DNA from: Babylonia areolata
Lineage: Eukaryota > Mollusca > Gastropoda > Neogastropoda > Buccinidae
DNA: 64,000 nucleotides
NCBI RefSeq assembly: GCF_041734735.1
Contig: NC_134899.1
Span: forward strand, 605,638 to 669,637
Direction of reading: 5' to 3'
Of the stretch, positions 42,501 through 47,949 are shown piece after piece. Position numbers and translations under genes: made by a program. The number at the start of each line of letters is the position of its first letter. Position 1 is the stretch's first letter. The notes under the pieces are model-generated. The model worked only from the letters and a program-made list of their open reading frames with translations, ran no database searches and had not been told where the DNA came from.

Positions 42501-44619
42501 AGTGCAGTGTGGTTACACACACCTGGGGCAGGCAGTGATGGTAGTGCAGTGTGTCTAGTTACACACACCTGGGGCACGCAGTGTATGGTAGTGCAGTGTG
42601 TCTAGTTACACACACCTGGGGCACGCAGTGTATGGTAGTGCAGTGTGTCTAGTTACACACACCTGGAGCAGGCAGTGATGGTAGTGCAGTGTGTCTAGTT
42701 ACACACACCTGGGGCACGCAGTGTATGGTAGTGCAGTGTGGTTACACACACCTGGGGCAGGCAGTGTATGGTAGTGCAGTGTGGTTACACACACCTGGAG
42801 CAGGCAGTGATGGTAGTGCAGTGTGGTTACACACACCTGGAGCAGGCAGTGATGGTAGTGCAGTGTGGTTACACACACCTGGGGCAGGCAGTGTATGGTA
42901 GTGCAGTGTGTCTAGTTACACACACCTGGGGCAGGCAGTGTATGGTAGTGCAGTGTGTCTAGTTACACACACCTGGGGCAGGCAGTGTATGGTAGTGCAG
43001 TGTGTCTAGTTACACACACCTGGAGCAGGCAGTGATGGTAGTGCAGTGTGTCTAGTTACACACACCTGGGGCAGGCAGTGTATGGTAGTGCAGTGTGGTT
43101 ACACACACCTGGGGCAGGCAGTGTATGGTAGTGCAGTGTGTCTAGTTACACACACCTGAGGCAGGCAGTGTATGGTAGTGCAGTGTGGTTACACACACCT
43201 GAGGCAGGCAGTGTATGGTAGTGCAGTGTGGTTACACACACCTGGAGCAGGCAGTGATGGTAGTGCAGTGTGGTTACACACACCTGGAGCAGGCAGTGAT
43301 GGTAGTGCAGTGTGGTTACACACACCTGGGGCAGGCAGTGATGGTAGTGCAGTGTGTCTAGTTACACACACCTGGGGCAGGTAGTGTATGGTAGTGCAGT
43401 GTGTCTAGTTACACACACCTGGGGCAGGCAGTGTATGGTAGTGCAGTGTGGTCTCACGGTCAGTGTATCCCTGTGTACAGATGTCTCACGGTCAGTGTAT
43501 CCCTGTGTACAGATGTCTCACGGCTAGTGTATCCCTGTGTACAGATGTCTCACGGTCAGTGTATCCCTGTGTACAGATGTCTCACGGTCAGTGTATCCCT
43601 GTGTACAGATGTCTCACGGCTAGTGTATCCCTGTGTACAGATGTCTCACGGCTAGTGTATCCCTGTGTACAGATGTGTCTCACGGTCAGTGTATCCCTGT
43701 GTACAGATGTCTCACGGTCAGTGTATCCTTGTGTACAGATGTCTCACGGTCAGTGTATCCCTGTGTACAGATGTCTCACGGTCAGTGTATCCCTGTGTAC
43801 AGATGTCTCACGGTCAGTGTATCCCTGTGTACAGATGTCTCACGGTCAGTGTATCCCTGTGTACAGATGTCTCACAGGTCAGTGTATCCCTGTGTACAGA
43901 TGTCTCACGGCTAGTGTATCCCTGTGTACAGATGTCTCACGGTCAGTGTATCCCTGTGTACAGATGTCTCACGGTCAGTGTATCCCTGTGTACAGATGTC
44001 TCACGGTCAGTGTATCCCTGTGTACAGATGTCTCACGGTCAGTGGATCCCTGTGTACAGATGTCTCACAGCTCAGTGTATCCCTGTGTACAGATGTCTCA
44101 CGGTCAGTGTATCCCTGTGTACAGATGTCTCACGGTCAGTGTATCCCTGTGTACAGATGTCTCACGGCTAGTGTATCCCTGTGTATAGATGTCTCACGGT
44201 CAGTGTATCCCTGTGTACAGATGTCTCACGGTCAGTGTATCCCTGTGTACAGATGTCTCACAGCTAGTGTATCCCTGTGTACAGATGTCTCACGGTCAGT
44301 GTATCCCTGTGTACAGATGTCTCATGGCCAACAGATGGACAGCGGGCAGACCCTGGAAGGCCTCAGTTTGGGCAGTGCGGGCAGCAAGGCGGTACAGGCC
44401 TTCCTGCAGGAGGCCGCCCTCACCACCTGGCCCATGACCCTCCACTCCCCGCCCATGACCCTCGCCGTCAACGACACGCGTTTCGATGACGTCAGGCACA
44501 GGCTGTGGTGGTCATGTGACCAGTCACATGCCCACAACGTGGACCTCTTCGTGTGGCCAGTGCTCTGTGACTCTGAGGGCGGCAACATTCTGGTGAAGGG
44601 CTGTGTGTGTGCCAGCTGA
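12372..44619 (+). CDS. Gene 1: mitochondria-eating protein (MIEAP/SPATA18)-like, eight exons, 5' end missing
   Basis: Eight exons with AG acceptors and GT donors join without breaking the frame and give about 514 residues. The order is: a Ser/Thr/Pro/Gly-rich segment, a coiled coil, an RS-like repeat pair, a second coiled coil, a linker, and a C-terminal alpha/beta domain. The last exon has a Trp-x-Met...SerProPro block followed by [13 protein letters not shown] and a terminal LVKGC. This resembles the end of the MIEAP domain (WLM...QDPP, then VDYVVWPAL..EGGPLL.KGV, recalled from the family). Human SPATA18 (about 538 residues) also has a coiled coil followed by this domain; it acts at mitochondria in turnover of oxidised mitochondrial proteins. 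Whether this protein does that is inference, because molluscs seem to have many MIEAP-domain proteins. The first exon in the window enters in phase 1, so at least one coding exon is missing upstream. About 31 kb of the 32-kb span is intron filled with repeats. Confidence 0.62.
12632..12990. repeat. Pentamer/decamer array (CAATA/CAGTA type)
   Basis: Degenerate tandem ACAATACAGT units fill the start of the intron after exon a. They are complementary to the array at 13107-13262. Confidence 0.9.
13107..13262. repeat. Pentamer array in opposite orientation (TATTG type)
   Basis: Tandem TATTGTATTGCATTG units, the reverse complement type of 12632-12990, end just before the acceptor of exon b. Confidence 0.9.
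13274..13513 (+). CDS. Gene 1 exon b: coiled coil plus RS-like tail
   Basis: The exon lies between CGGCCAG and a GTGAGA donor. It is 240 nt long and phase 0 at both ends. It continues the helix of the previous exon ([15 protein letters not shown]), has a Gly/Arg/Gln loop, then a second heptad-like segment ([18 protein letters not shown]). It finishes with [15 protein letters not shown], a basic-serine motif. The acceptor has almost no pyrimidine tract. A 61-bp minisatellite starts inside the end of this exon and repeats its donor site. Confidence 0.68.
13488..13860. repeat. 61-bp minisatellite spanning the exon b donor
   Basis: Six units of 61 bp carry CCCCCAAGGACAAG|GTGAGAGG and, further on, TTTCTGTTGACAG. 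The first unit is the true exon end. Donor-like sites recur at 13514, 13575, 13636, 13697, 13758 (GTAAGA) and 13819. Confidence 0.95.
13890..14110. repeat. 50-70-bp minisatellite, diverged left part
   Basis: Units contain ATGGAATGAACAC, AACAGATAACTTACTGACG and an optional GGTGACATGTTGAGTGGAGC block. It is the same family as 15871-16870. The 300 bases from 14110 to 14440 are AT-rich with no recognisable content. Confidence 0.88.
14516..15870 (-). mobile_element. L2-like LINE fragment inserted in the minisatellite
   Basis: The minus strand reads [93 protein letters not shown] and [15 protein letters not shown]. These are RT and C-terminal motifs of L2/CR1-group LINEs. The endonuclease is missing (5' truncation) and about three frame breaks are visible. 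The 3' end (AGCGCTATATAAATACT on the minus strand) is the usual L2-type tail. Both flanks are the same minisatellite unit, interrupted at GCAATGAT^GGAATG. Confidence 0.85.
15871..16870. repeat. 50-bp minisatellite with CRE octamers and a 150-bp higher-order repeat
   Basis: About 19 units carry AACAGATAACTTACTGACG followed by TCAGGACAATG. Most contain the palindrome TGACGTCA. Variant units differ in the triplet before GATC (CACACC, CACTCC, CACACT) and follow each other in a fixed three-unit order from 16141 to about 16540. Confidence 0.95.
16871..17174. other. Intron sequence, nothing recognised
   Basis: AT-rich unique sequence leading to the acceptor of microexon c. Confidence 0.5.
17175..17219 (+). 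CDS. Gene 1 exon c: 45-nt microexon, RS-like repeat
   Basis: The sequence TTATTCCAG precedes and GTAAGT follows a 45-nt phase-0 segment that encodes [15 protein letters not shown]. This aligns along its whole length with the last 15 residues of the previous exon ([15 protein letters not shown]). The matching phase, strong splice sites and peptide similarity make it a credible cassette microexon. Skipping it would leave the frame intact. Confidence 0.68.
17450..17722. repeat. 40-bp minisatellite
   Basis: About seven units with CTGTACCGGAAGAAGAAATG then ACAGACGCCCCAGTGCAG; one unit lacks the CTGTA part. Confidence 0.93.
17800..18052 (-). mobile_element. tRNA-Ser-derived SINE
   Basis: The minus strand starts GACGGGCGCAGTAGCCGAGT, continues GGTTAATGAGTTGGACTTGA and has a decayed B-box-like CCCAGGTTTGTGCCCG. 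This is the head of a serine tRNA, including the anticodon stem-loop, with an A box (TAGCCGAGTGG). The body of about 180 bases has no tRNA character. It is a SINE copy in an intron of gene 1, not a tRNA gene, because the 3' half of the tRNA is degenerate. Confidence 0.75.
18180..18640. repeat. About 65-bp minisatellite
   Basis: About six units contain CAGTCATTGTCGTTGTTGTT, GGGGTATAAAGACAGGATTG and GGCTTTATTGAAGGAAAACA. The first copies are nearly identical, the last ones diverged. Confidence 0.92.
18893..18972. repeat. (CA)n microsatellite
   Basis: About 80 bases of CA followed by (CGCA)n. Confidence 0.97.
19045..19665. repeat. G-rich minisatellite of two alternating units
   Basis: Units GGAGTGCAGAGGGTGGGA and GGAGACACAAGG alternate irregularly for 620 bases. 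Open frames across it in all directions are repeat read-throughs. Confidence 0.95.
19670..21045 (-). mobile_element. L2-like LINE fragment (second copy)
   Basis: The minus strand shows [111 protein letters not shown] and [14 protein letters not shown]. It is the same family as 14516-15870 but diverged from it. The catalytic YADD region is lost in a deletion near 20560-20660. A T/G-rich low-complexity block (20038-20122) interrupts the C-terminal part. It lies just upstream of exon d of gene 1, in antisense. Confidence 0.84.
21141..21397 (+). CDS. Gene 1 exon d: main coiled coil
   Basis: The exon follows CCCTCCTCCAG and is 257 nt long, entering in phase 0 and leaving in phase 2 at a GTCAGT donor. 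It encodes a strongly helical, charged, heptad-rich segment ([51 protein letters not shown]). The donor was chosen because its phase 2 fits the phase of the next exon, completing a Lys codon (RHK then LSVSSSPAK). A 27-bp minisatellite begins at the exon end and repeats the same donor about 15 times, so the exact donor used is uncertain. Confidence 0.65.
21383..21795. repeat. 27-bp minisatellite starting in the exon d donor
   Basis: About 15 units of CAGTTCCCTCAGCACTCAGA plus CACAAGT repeat the exon-end sequence CAGACACAA|GTCAGT. Each unit has both an acceptor-like CCCTCAG and the donor. Confidence 0.95.
21796..22174. repeat. (TTCACT)n-type hexamer array
   Basis: Pyrimidine-rich TTCACTTTCACTCTCAC repeats lead directly into the 5' end of the CR1-like LINE. 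A short array of the same type lies after exon f (36655-36727). Confidence 0.93.
22589..23580 (+). CDS. CR1-like LINE ORF1, PHD-finger protein (frameshifted)
   Basis: Starting at ATG 22589, the product has a Gly/Ser-rich N-terminus and a PHD-type C4HC3 zinc finger (CSIC...C...[12 protein letters not shown]...WYCPKC). Then comes a coiled coil ([20 protein letters not shown]) and a basic region with an RRM-like transposase fold ([32 protein letters not shown]). ORF1 proteins of LINEs bind the element RNA, and PHD fingers are known from CR1-group ORF1s. A frameshift inside the zinc finger at about 22770, between KGCKKW and SCDRC, splits the frame. The break sits at GTAAGT, which also resembles a splice donor, but the LINE context makes an indel more likely. 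Confidence 0.78.
23638..26487 (+). CDS. CR1-like LINE ORF2, endonuclease-reverse transcriptase with one internal stop
   Basis: The frame is continuous except for a TAG at 24565. The N-terminal AP-like endonuclease has [50 protein letters not shown] and [12 protein letters not shown]. After the stop follow the RT motifs [76 protein letters not shown] and the C-terminal [12 protein letters not shown]. The endonuclease and RT are about 310 and 640 codons, normal for the family. The stop most simply reflects a CAG to TAG change. The true start is unclear because no ATG occurs at the expected position. Confidence 0.83.
26646..26900 (-). mobile_element. SINE copy, minus strand
   Basis: CACCACATCGGCTAGACAG, ATGCCTGACCAGCAGCATAA, then TTGCCACAGGACAACCG and TTTATCGTCTCATCCGAATG match the SINEs at 36755 and 44889. 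It abuts the 3' end of the CR1-like LINE. A second short repeat pair (CATCAAGTC...TTGCTG) follows at 26975-27115. Confidence 0.7.
27115..27250 (+). mobile_element. Possible SINE body fragment
   Basis: The stretch ATGCTGTGTCCTTGGGAAAG, GCACGTCACTCCG, AAGGTGTGAATGGTTACCTG resembles a body segment often seen in invertebrate SINEs. No head or tail is visible. Confidence 0.4.
27385..27619 (+). CDS. Gene 1 exon e: linker and start of C-terminal domain
   Basis: A C-rich tract ending in CCCACAG precedes this 235-nt exon, which enters in phase 2 and leaves in phase 0 at ATG|GTGAGT. The product starts with a Ser/Pro linker ([18 protein letters not shown]) and moves into a compact acidic helical segment ([15 protein letters not shown], then [11 protein letters not shown]). 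The Trp-x-Asp-Ala pattern is reminiscent of the segment before the MIEAP domain core in SPATA18. A 34-bp minisatellite begins with the exon's last bases and its donor. Confidence 0.68.
27605..28120. repeat. 34-bp minisatellite containing the exon e donor
   Basis: About 15 units of GAGGGACTCATGGTGAGTGT plus GGTGAGGGCATGGT begin with the last coding bases and donor of exon e. Later units diverge. Confidence 0.95.
28128..28556. repeat. About 75-bp G-rich minisatellite
   Basis: Six units of AGAGGAAGGGAGGAGGGAAA, GGGTGTGAGGGGGAGGAGG and TTGTGTTTATTGC plus a G-run of variable length (up to about 13). Confidence 0.93.
28625..28812. repeat. (TCTG)n and (CT)n microsatellites
   Basis: CTGT/CTCT-rich low-complexity sequence after the G-rich array. 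Confidence 0.85.
29345..29400 (-). repeat. Short dispersed repeat, inverted copy of 34765-34810
   Basis: CCGGAGATTAGAAAAGAGAG then ATAAACCACT occurs here and, as its reverse complement, at 34769-34803, on the two sides of the intact LINE. About 40 bases are near-identical and a further GCTGAAGCC block lies downstream in both. The element type is unknown. The rest of 28830-29440 shows nothing recognisable. Confidence 0.55.
29440..30030 (-). mobile_element. LINE RT fragment
   Basis: The minus strand reads [55 protein letters not shown] and, after a one-base frame change near 29660, [20 protein letters not shown] then [13 protein letters not shown]. The FADDVVLL core, KTNIIVFR and YKYLG motifs are typical RT palm and thumb. 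The family differs from the others in the window. It is truncated at both ends. Confidence 0.75.
30036..30240. repeat. (GA)n and (TATG)n low-complexity region
   Basis: GAGAGA runs at 30036-30078 and TATATATG/TATGTATG repeats at 30115-30235. Confidence 0.85.
30294..34300 (+). mobile_element. Full-length LINE with uninterrupted coding frame (copy B)
   Basis: The 5' UTR (TACCATGTAACCCTGTGCTA) is shared with copy A at 8243, including CCAAGCCCTGTAGCGATG and AGGGACAGCACTGC blocks. One frame covers endonuclease to zinc finger without a break. The element ends in a short (AT)n stretch (34288-34304) followed by T runs. It lies in the intron between exons e and f of gene 1, in sense. Intact coding and both ends suggest a young, possibly competent copy. 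Confidence 0.88.
31080..34262 (+). CDS. LINE endonuclease-reverse transcriptase, intact (1060 codons from first ATG)
   Basis: Domains in order: AP-like endonuclease (about residues 1-235: [49 protein letters not shown]); RT (about 480-800: [118 protein letters not shown]); a thumb/connection region ([40 protein letters not shown]); and a C-terminal C-x2-C...H-x-C finger ([21 protein letters not shown]). The first ATG falls inside the first endonuclease motif (CWNIRTM). The frame stays open upstream to about 30957 and has no earlier ATG, so translation may start at a non-AUG codon or by another route. Length and motif order equal those of copy A. The clade looks RTE-related but is not certain. 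Confidence 0.87.
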   Translation: MRDSADSNHPERRSALVAHELQRLNIDIAAVSEVRFAGKGSLQEHGAGYTLYWSGKPETERRLYGVGFMVRSTIASKLENLPTGHSDRIMSMRLPLRNKQHATLFSVYAPTLQADPTEKVKFYTDLRNLVQNTPADDKVIILGDVNARVGQDSEAWKGVLGKHGVGNCNDNGRLLLEFCAEQQFTITNTIFQQKDSLKTTWMHPRSKHWHLIDYILMRQRDVRDVLHTRVMPSAECHTDHRLVRSKLRLHFKPKPKKGGAPRKKFQVGNFQSAEVKAEFQAKLQDKLEDPSCPTDPSPEALWAQLKSAILQSSEEVLGFSSKKNKDWFDENNQEIQELLAKKRSAHQAHLAQPSCPVKKATFRLICSNLQRKLREIQNGWWTNLAERAQLCADTGDYRGLYEALKAVYGPSYQVQSPLRSADGQALFTDKTSILNRWSEHFQALFSANRTVQDSAILRIPQQPVKLQLDELPTLEETVKAIEQLKCGKAAGVDGIPPEAWKNGGLALHSKIHNLFVCCWEQGKLPQDLRDAVIITLYKNKGEKSDCSNYRGITLLSIAGKILARVLLNRLVPTIAEEHLPESQCGFRANRGTTDMVFVLRQLQEKCREQNKGLYATFVDLTKAFDTVSRKGLWEIMKRLGCPPKFLSMVIQLHEEQRGQVRHSNDLSEPFPIGNGVKQGCVLAPTLFTIFFSMMLQQATEDLGDDNGIFIRYRTDGSLFNLRRLQAHTKTLEQLIRELLFADDAALVAHTEAALQRITSCFAEAAQLFGLEVSLKKTEVFHQPAPQEEFHAAHINIGETELKSVHQFSYLGCTISSDAKIDKEIDNRLAKANSAFGRLYKRVWNNKHLKKDTKISVYRAVVLPTLLYGSETWVTYRHHIRLLDRFHQRCLRTILSIHWSDYIRNVEVLEQAKTISIEAVLLKTQLRWAGHVSRMEDHRLLKIALYGELSTGHRDRGAPKKRYKDSLKKALGACHIDHRQWSTVATDRETWRRTIHQAVSSFENNRRASLEDKRRRRKNHDAAAANPDQTFPCNRCGRLCFSRIGLVSHERACIRRGQRPS
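34305..36493. other. Long non-coding stretch in gene 1 intron
   Basis: It contains T/A homopolymers (34306-34338), a G run (34450-34463), the short inverted repeat at 34765-34810, (CT)n at 35160-35180 and an AATAAA at 35926. No open frame, exon or transposon could be assigned. A perfect three-part heat-shock-element-like motif lies at 35497-35509. Confidence 0.5.
36494..36545 (+). promoter_or_regulatory. (TG)n tract in place of the pyrimidine tract of exon f
   Basis: TG dinucleotides with one TTTC interruption run to four bases before the AG of the 3' splice site. (UG)n in RNA is a known binding site for TDP-43 and CELF-type proteins. Confidence 0.6.
36550..36630 (+). CDS. Gene 1 exon f: 27-codon helical exon
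   Basis: An 81-nt phase-0 exon lies between GTGACAG and GTGAGTC. It encodes [20 protein letters not shown] followed by LTRPTLA, an amphipathic helix consistent with the helical part before the final sheet of the MIEAP-like domain. The usual pyrimidine tract is replaced by a (TG)n tract that ends four bases before the exon. Confidence 0.63.
36655..36727. repeat. (CACTTT)n hexamer array
   Basis: CACTTTCACTTTCACATT repeats start 25 bases after the exon f donor. Confidence 0.92.
36755..37090 (-). mobile_element. tRNA-derived SINE, minus strand
   Basis: The right end, read on the minus strand, has a B-box-like GGGTTCAAATCC. The body has blocks shared with the copies at 26646 and 44889 (CACAGGACCTCAGTTTGTCG; TCATCCCAGTGACTAGACG). 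The left end has the CACCACATCAGCCTGGCAG tail block. Head, body and tail are all present. Confidence 0.75.
37178..38167. repeat. C-rich minisatellite, about 1 kb
   Basis: Units of 9-20 bp such as CCCCACCTCCCCCACAC and CCCCACCTCCTCCACAC. Pro-rich (plus) and Gly/Trp-rich (minus) open frames of up to 410 codons across it are repeat read-throughs. The minus strand is rich in G runs. Confidence 0.96.
38430..40300 (-). mobile_element. 5'-truncated LINE with zinc finger (copy C), minus strand
   Basis: On the minus strand: [112 protein letters not shown], then a C-terminal finger with [12 protein letters not shown] and YSHSRRC. It is the same family as copies A and B but lacks the endonuclease and has several frame breaks, including loss of the FADD catalytic motif. 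It is antisense in the intron between exons f and g. Confidence 0.83.
40509..40637 (+). CDS. Gene 1 exon g
   Basis: CTATCGTTTCAG precedes and GTGAGT follows a 129-nt phase-0 exon. It encodes 43 residues beginning [20 protein letters not shown] and ending [10 protein letters not shown]. It joins in frame to the preceding and following exons. The acceptor is the only textbook pyrimidine-rich one in the second half of the gene. Confidence 0.66.
40860..43447. repeat. 41-48-bp minisatellite, about 55 copies
   Basis: Units contain TTACACACACCTGGGGCAGG, CAGTGTATGGTAGTGCAGTG and an optional TGTCTAG. Two indels (TGTCTAG present or absent; TGTATGG or TGATGG) combine to give four unit types. Confidence 0.96.
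43448..44316. repeat. 32-bp minisatellite ending at the terminal exon acceptor
   Basis: About 27 units of CAGATGTCTCACGGTCAGTG plus TATCCCTGTGTA. Each unit has the acceptor CCCTGTGTACAG|ATGTCTCA that the last unit uses to enter the terminal exon of gene 1. Confidence 0.96.
44317..44619 (+). CDS. Gene 1 terminal exon: end of MIEAP-like domain and stop
   Basis: The exon starts after CCCTGTGTACAG and runs 303 nt to a TGA at 44617. It encodes [16 protein letters not shown], a SerProPro turn ([10 protein letters not shown]), a variable loop, then [16 protein letters not shown] and the terminus [10 protein letters not shown]. The two blocks match the most conserved part of the MIEAP domain in order and spacing. 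An alternative acceptor after GGCCAACAG, 15 bases in, also keeps the frame. The acceptor and first bases are copied about 27 times in the 32-bp array just upstream, so only the last copy leads into unique coding sequence. Confidence 0.68.
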   Translation: MSHGQQMDSGQTLEGLSLGSAGSKAVQAFLQEAALTTWPMTLHSPPMTLAVNDTRFDDVRHRLWWSCDQSHAHNVDLFVWPVLCDSEGGNILVKGCVCAS

Positions 44620-44629
44620 ATGACATCAG

Positions 44630-44835
44630 CTGCAACTACAACACCTACATCAACAACATCATCAGCAACAGCTACAACTACATCAACAACAACAGCAACA
44701 ACCACATCAACTTAACCACCAACAGCAACAATACAAACAGCATCAACTACAACTACTACATCTACAACATCAACAACATCAGTAACAATAACACTAACAA
44801 CATCATGAACAACATCATCAACAACACAAACAAGT
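44630..44835. repeat. (CAACATCAA)n-like array in the presumed 3' UTR of gene 1
   Basis: Degenerate CAACAACATCAACAAC trinucleotide-rich sequence starts directly after the stop codon of gene 1. Confidence 0.88.
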
Positions 44836-44888
44836 CACCTCCTCAGAGATTCTGTTTTGTTGCAAGGTTTGAAGCAGAATTTTGTCAC

Positions 44889-45320
44889 AGGAATGGCTTA
44901 AGTACCAGGTGTATTTGTATTTGTATTTCTTTTTTATCACAACAGATTTCTCTGTGTGAAATTCGGGCTGCTCTCCCCAGTAAGAGCGCGTCGCTATACT
45001 ACAGCGCCACCCATTTTTTGTATTTTTTCATGCGTGCAGTGTTATTTGTTTTTCCTATCAAAGTGGATTCTTCTACAGAATTTTGCCAGGGACAACCTTT
45101 TTGTTGCCGTGGGTTCTTTTACATGACCTAAGTGCATGCTGCACACAGGACCTTGGTTTATCGTCTCATCCGAATGACTAGCGTCCAGACCACCACTCAA
45201 GGTCTAGTGGAGGGGGAGAAAATATCGGTGGCTGAGTCGTAAATTCGAACCAGCGGGCTCAGATTCTCTCGCTTCCTAGGTGGACACGTTACCTCTAGGC
45301 CATCACTCCAACTGACTTTT
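44889..45320 (-). mobile_element. Full-length tRNA-derived SINE
   Basis: The minus strand begins GTTGGAGTGATGGCCTAGAG (A box TGGCCTAGAGG) and has the B box GGTTCGAATTT about 50 bases on. The body (CGATATTTTCTCCCCCTCCA; CGCTAGTCATTCGGATGAGA) is shared with the copies near 26646 and 36755. The 3' end is an (AAATAC)n tail, about 430 bases in all. Polymerase III would start at the tRNA-like head if active. Confidence 0.82.
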
Positions 45321-45345
45321 GGACTTTTACATCATTCGTTTCCAG

Positions 45346-45503
<158 letters not shown>

Positions 45504-45917
45504 TGAAAACAGACAACTGCTGCTTTTTGTGTTGCTGCTGCTGTTGTGTGTGGCTGTCTCTCTCCGCACCAACCGGCATCACTGTGTTTCTTCCAGAGTG
45601 AACTTTGTTTTGACACCGGATTCAGAGCGGAAAGTGAGTTTGCAGACCAATGCTTGGGAATAACTTTTTTTTCCTTCTTTCCTTCATTTCAAAGCTGCTG
45701 CCAAAGAAAGGTGACTGCACGTGGCGTGTTAGCCAGCATGTAGTTCAGGTCAGTCACCATCACTGACCCTGTTTGACAGTGCTGCTGTTGACCACACCAA
45801 AAAGGCTTCACCTCTGCATTCAAGCAGTCGTGGATACTAGTGGTCTTTTCATCTGCTGTCTTTGTGGCGGGAGTAGCTCTTGAGACAGTACTGTTCTTAC
45901 CTACCGTCTTCTGTCAT

Positions 45918-47738
45918 CCCCACACCATCATTGAGGTCTGTCCACCAGCTGTCATTATCTGTCTTCTGTCATCCCCACACCATCACTGAGGTCTGTCCAC
46001 CAGCTGTCATTATCTGTCTTCTGTCATCCCCACACCATCATTGAGGTCTGTCCACCAGCTGTCATTATCTGTCTTCTGTCATCCCCACACCATCACTGAG
46101 GTCTGTCCACCAGCTGTCATTATCTTCTGTCACCCCCCCACCATCACTGAGGTCTGTCCACCAGCTGTCATTATCTGTCTTCTGTCATCCCCACACCATC
46201 ACTGAGGTCTGTCCACCAGCTGTCATTATCTTCTGTCACCCCCCCACCATCACTGAGGTCTGTCCACCAGCTGTCATTATCTGTCTTCTGTCATCCCCAC
46301 ACCATCACTGAGGTCTGTCCACCAGCTGTCATTATCTTCTGTCATCCCCACACCATCATTGAGGTCTGTCCACCAGCTGTCATTATCTGTCTTCTGTCAT
46401 CCCCACACCATCATTGAGGTCTGTCCACCAGCTGTCATTATCTTCTGTCATCCCCACACTATCATTGAGGTCTGTCCAACAGCTGTCATTATCTTCTGTC
46501 ATCCCCACACCATCACTGAGGTCTGTCCACCAGCTGTCATTATCTTCTGTCATCCCCACACCATCACTGAGGTCTGTCCACCAGCTGTCATTATCTTCTG
46601 TCATCCCCACACCATCACTGAGGTCTGTCCACCAGCTGTCATTATCTTCTGTCATCCCCCCACCATCACTGAGGTCTGTCCACCAGCTGTCATTATCTTC
46701 TGTCATCCCCACACCATCATTGAGGTCTGTCCACCAGCTGTCATTATCTTCTGTCATCCCCACACCATCACTGAGGTCTGTCCACCAGCTGTCATTATCT
46801 TCTGTCATCCCCACACCATCATTGAGGTCTGTCCAACAGCTGTCATTATCTTCTGTCATCCCCACACCATCATTGAGGTCTGTCCACCAGCTGTCATTAT
46901 CTTCTGTCATCCCCACACCATCACTGAGGTCTGTCCACCAGCTGTCATTATCTGTCTTCTGTCATCCCCACACCATCACTGAGGTCTGTCCACCAGCTGT
47001 CATTATCTTCTGTCATCCCCACACCATCACTGAGGTCTGTCCACCAGCTGTCATTATCTTCTGTCATCCCCACACCATCACTGAGGTCTGTCCACCAGCT
47101 GTCATTATCTGTCTTCTGTCATCCCCACACCATCACTGAGGTCTGTCCAACAGCTGTCATTATCTGTCTTCTGTCATCCCCACACCATCACTGAGGTCTG
47201 TCCACCAGCTGTCATTATCTGTCTTCTGTCATCCCCACACCATCACTGAGGTCTGTCCACCAGCTGTCATTATCTGTCTTCTGTCATCCCCACACCATCA
47301 CTGAGGTCTGTCCACCAGCTGTCATTATCTGTCTTCTGTCATCCCCACACCATCACTGAGGTCTGTCCACCAGCTGTCATTATCTGTCTTCTGTCATCCC
47401 CACACCATCACTGAGGTCTGTCCACCAGCTGTCATTATCTGTCTTCTGTCATCCCCACACCATCACTGAGGTCTGTCCACCAGCTGTCATTATCTTCTGT
47501 CATCCCCACACCATCACTGAGGTCTGTCCACCAGCTGTCATTATCTGTCTTCTGTCATCCCCACACCATCACTGAGGTCTGTCCACCAGCTGTCATTATC
47601 TTCTGTCATCCCCACACCATCACTGAGGTCTGTCCACCAGCTGTCATTATCTTCTGTCATCCCCACACCATCACTGAGGTCTGTCCACCAGCTGTCATTA
47701 TCTGTCTTCTGTCATCCCCACACCATCACTGAGGTCTG
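45918..47738. repeat. 48/53-bp minisatellite, about 36 copies
   Basis: Units contain CACCATCACTGAGGTCTGTC, CACCAGCTGTCATTATC and TTCTGTCATCCC, with or without an extra TGTCT. The short form gives a 48-bp unit that keeps all three frames open, which explains the long open frames on both strands. Confidence 0.96.
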
Positions 47739-47949
47739 TCCATTGCCTTTGCCATTGCCTCTGTCATTGTTACTGTCATCGTCACTGTCATTACACGGAG
47801 TGAGGTCCATGAGGAGGAAGGCAGAGAGAGATGGTGGGACAGGGTGGGAGGGGGGGCGGCGGGGCGTTGAGGGGGTCCATCATTGACATGCACTTCACCC
47901 TTCTCCCTCACAGGGTCCATCCCCAAACATTCTGCTGAACTGTGATTGT

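Noticed and set aside
43448-44188. A 246-codon repeat protein of the type [17 protein letters not shown]
   Set aside because: The 32-bp unit cycles through all frames and is intronic, ending at the acceptor of the terminal exon.
45597-45633. An exon-like segment with TGTTTCTTCCAG before it and GTGAGT after it
   Set aside because: Its 37-nt length and peptide have no link to gene 1, which already stops at 44619, and no neighbouring exon was found. It may be chance, although the splice sites are good.
46383-47139. Repeat proteins such as SLRSVHQLSLSSVIPTP on the plus strand and MTEDNDSWWTDLSDGVG on the minus strand
   Set aside because: The short unit is 48 bp, a multiple of three, so frames stay open by arithmetic; both strands give equally long products.
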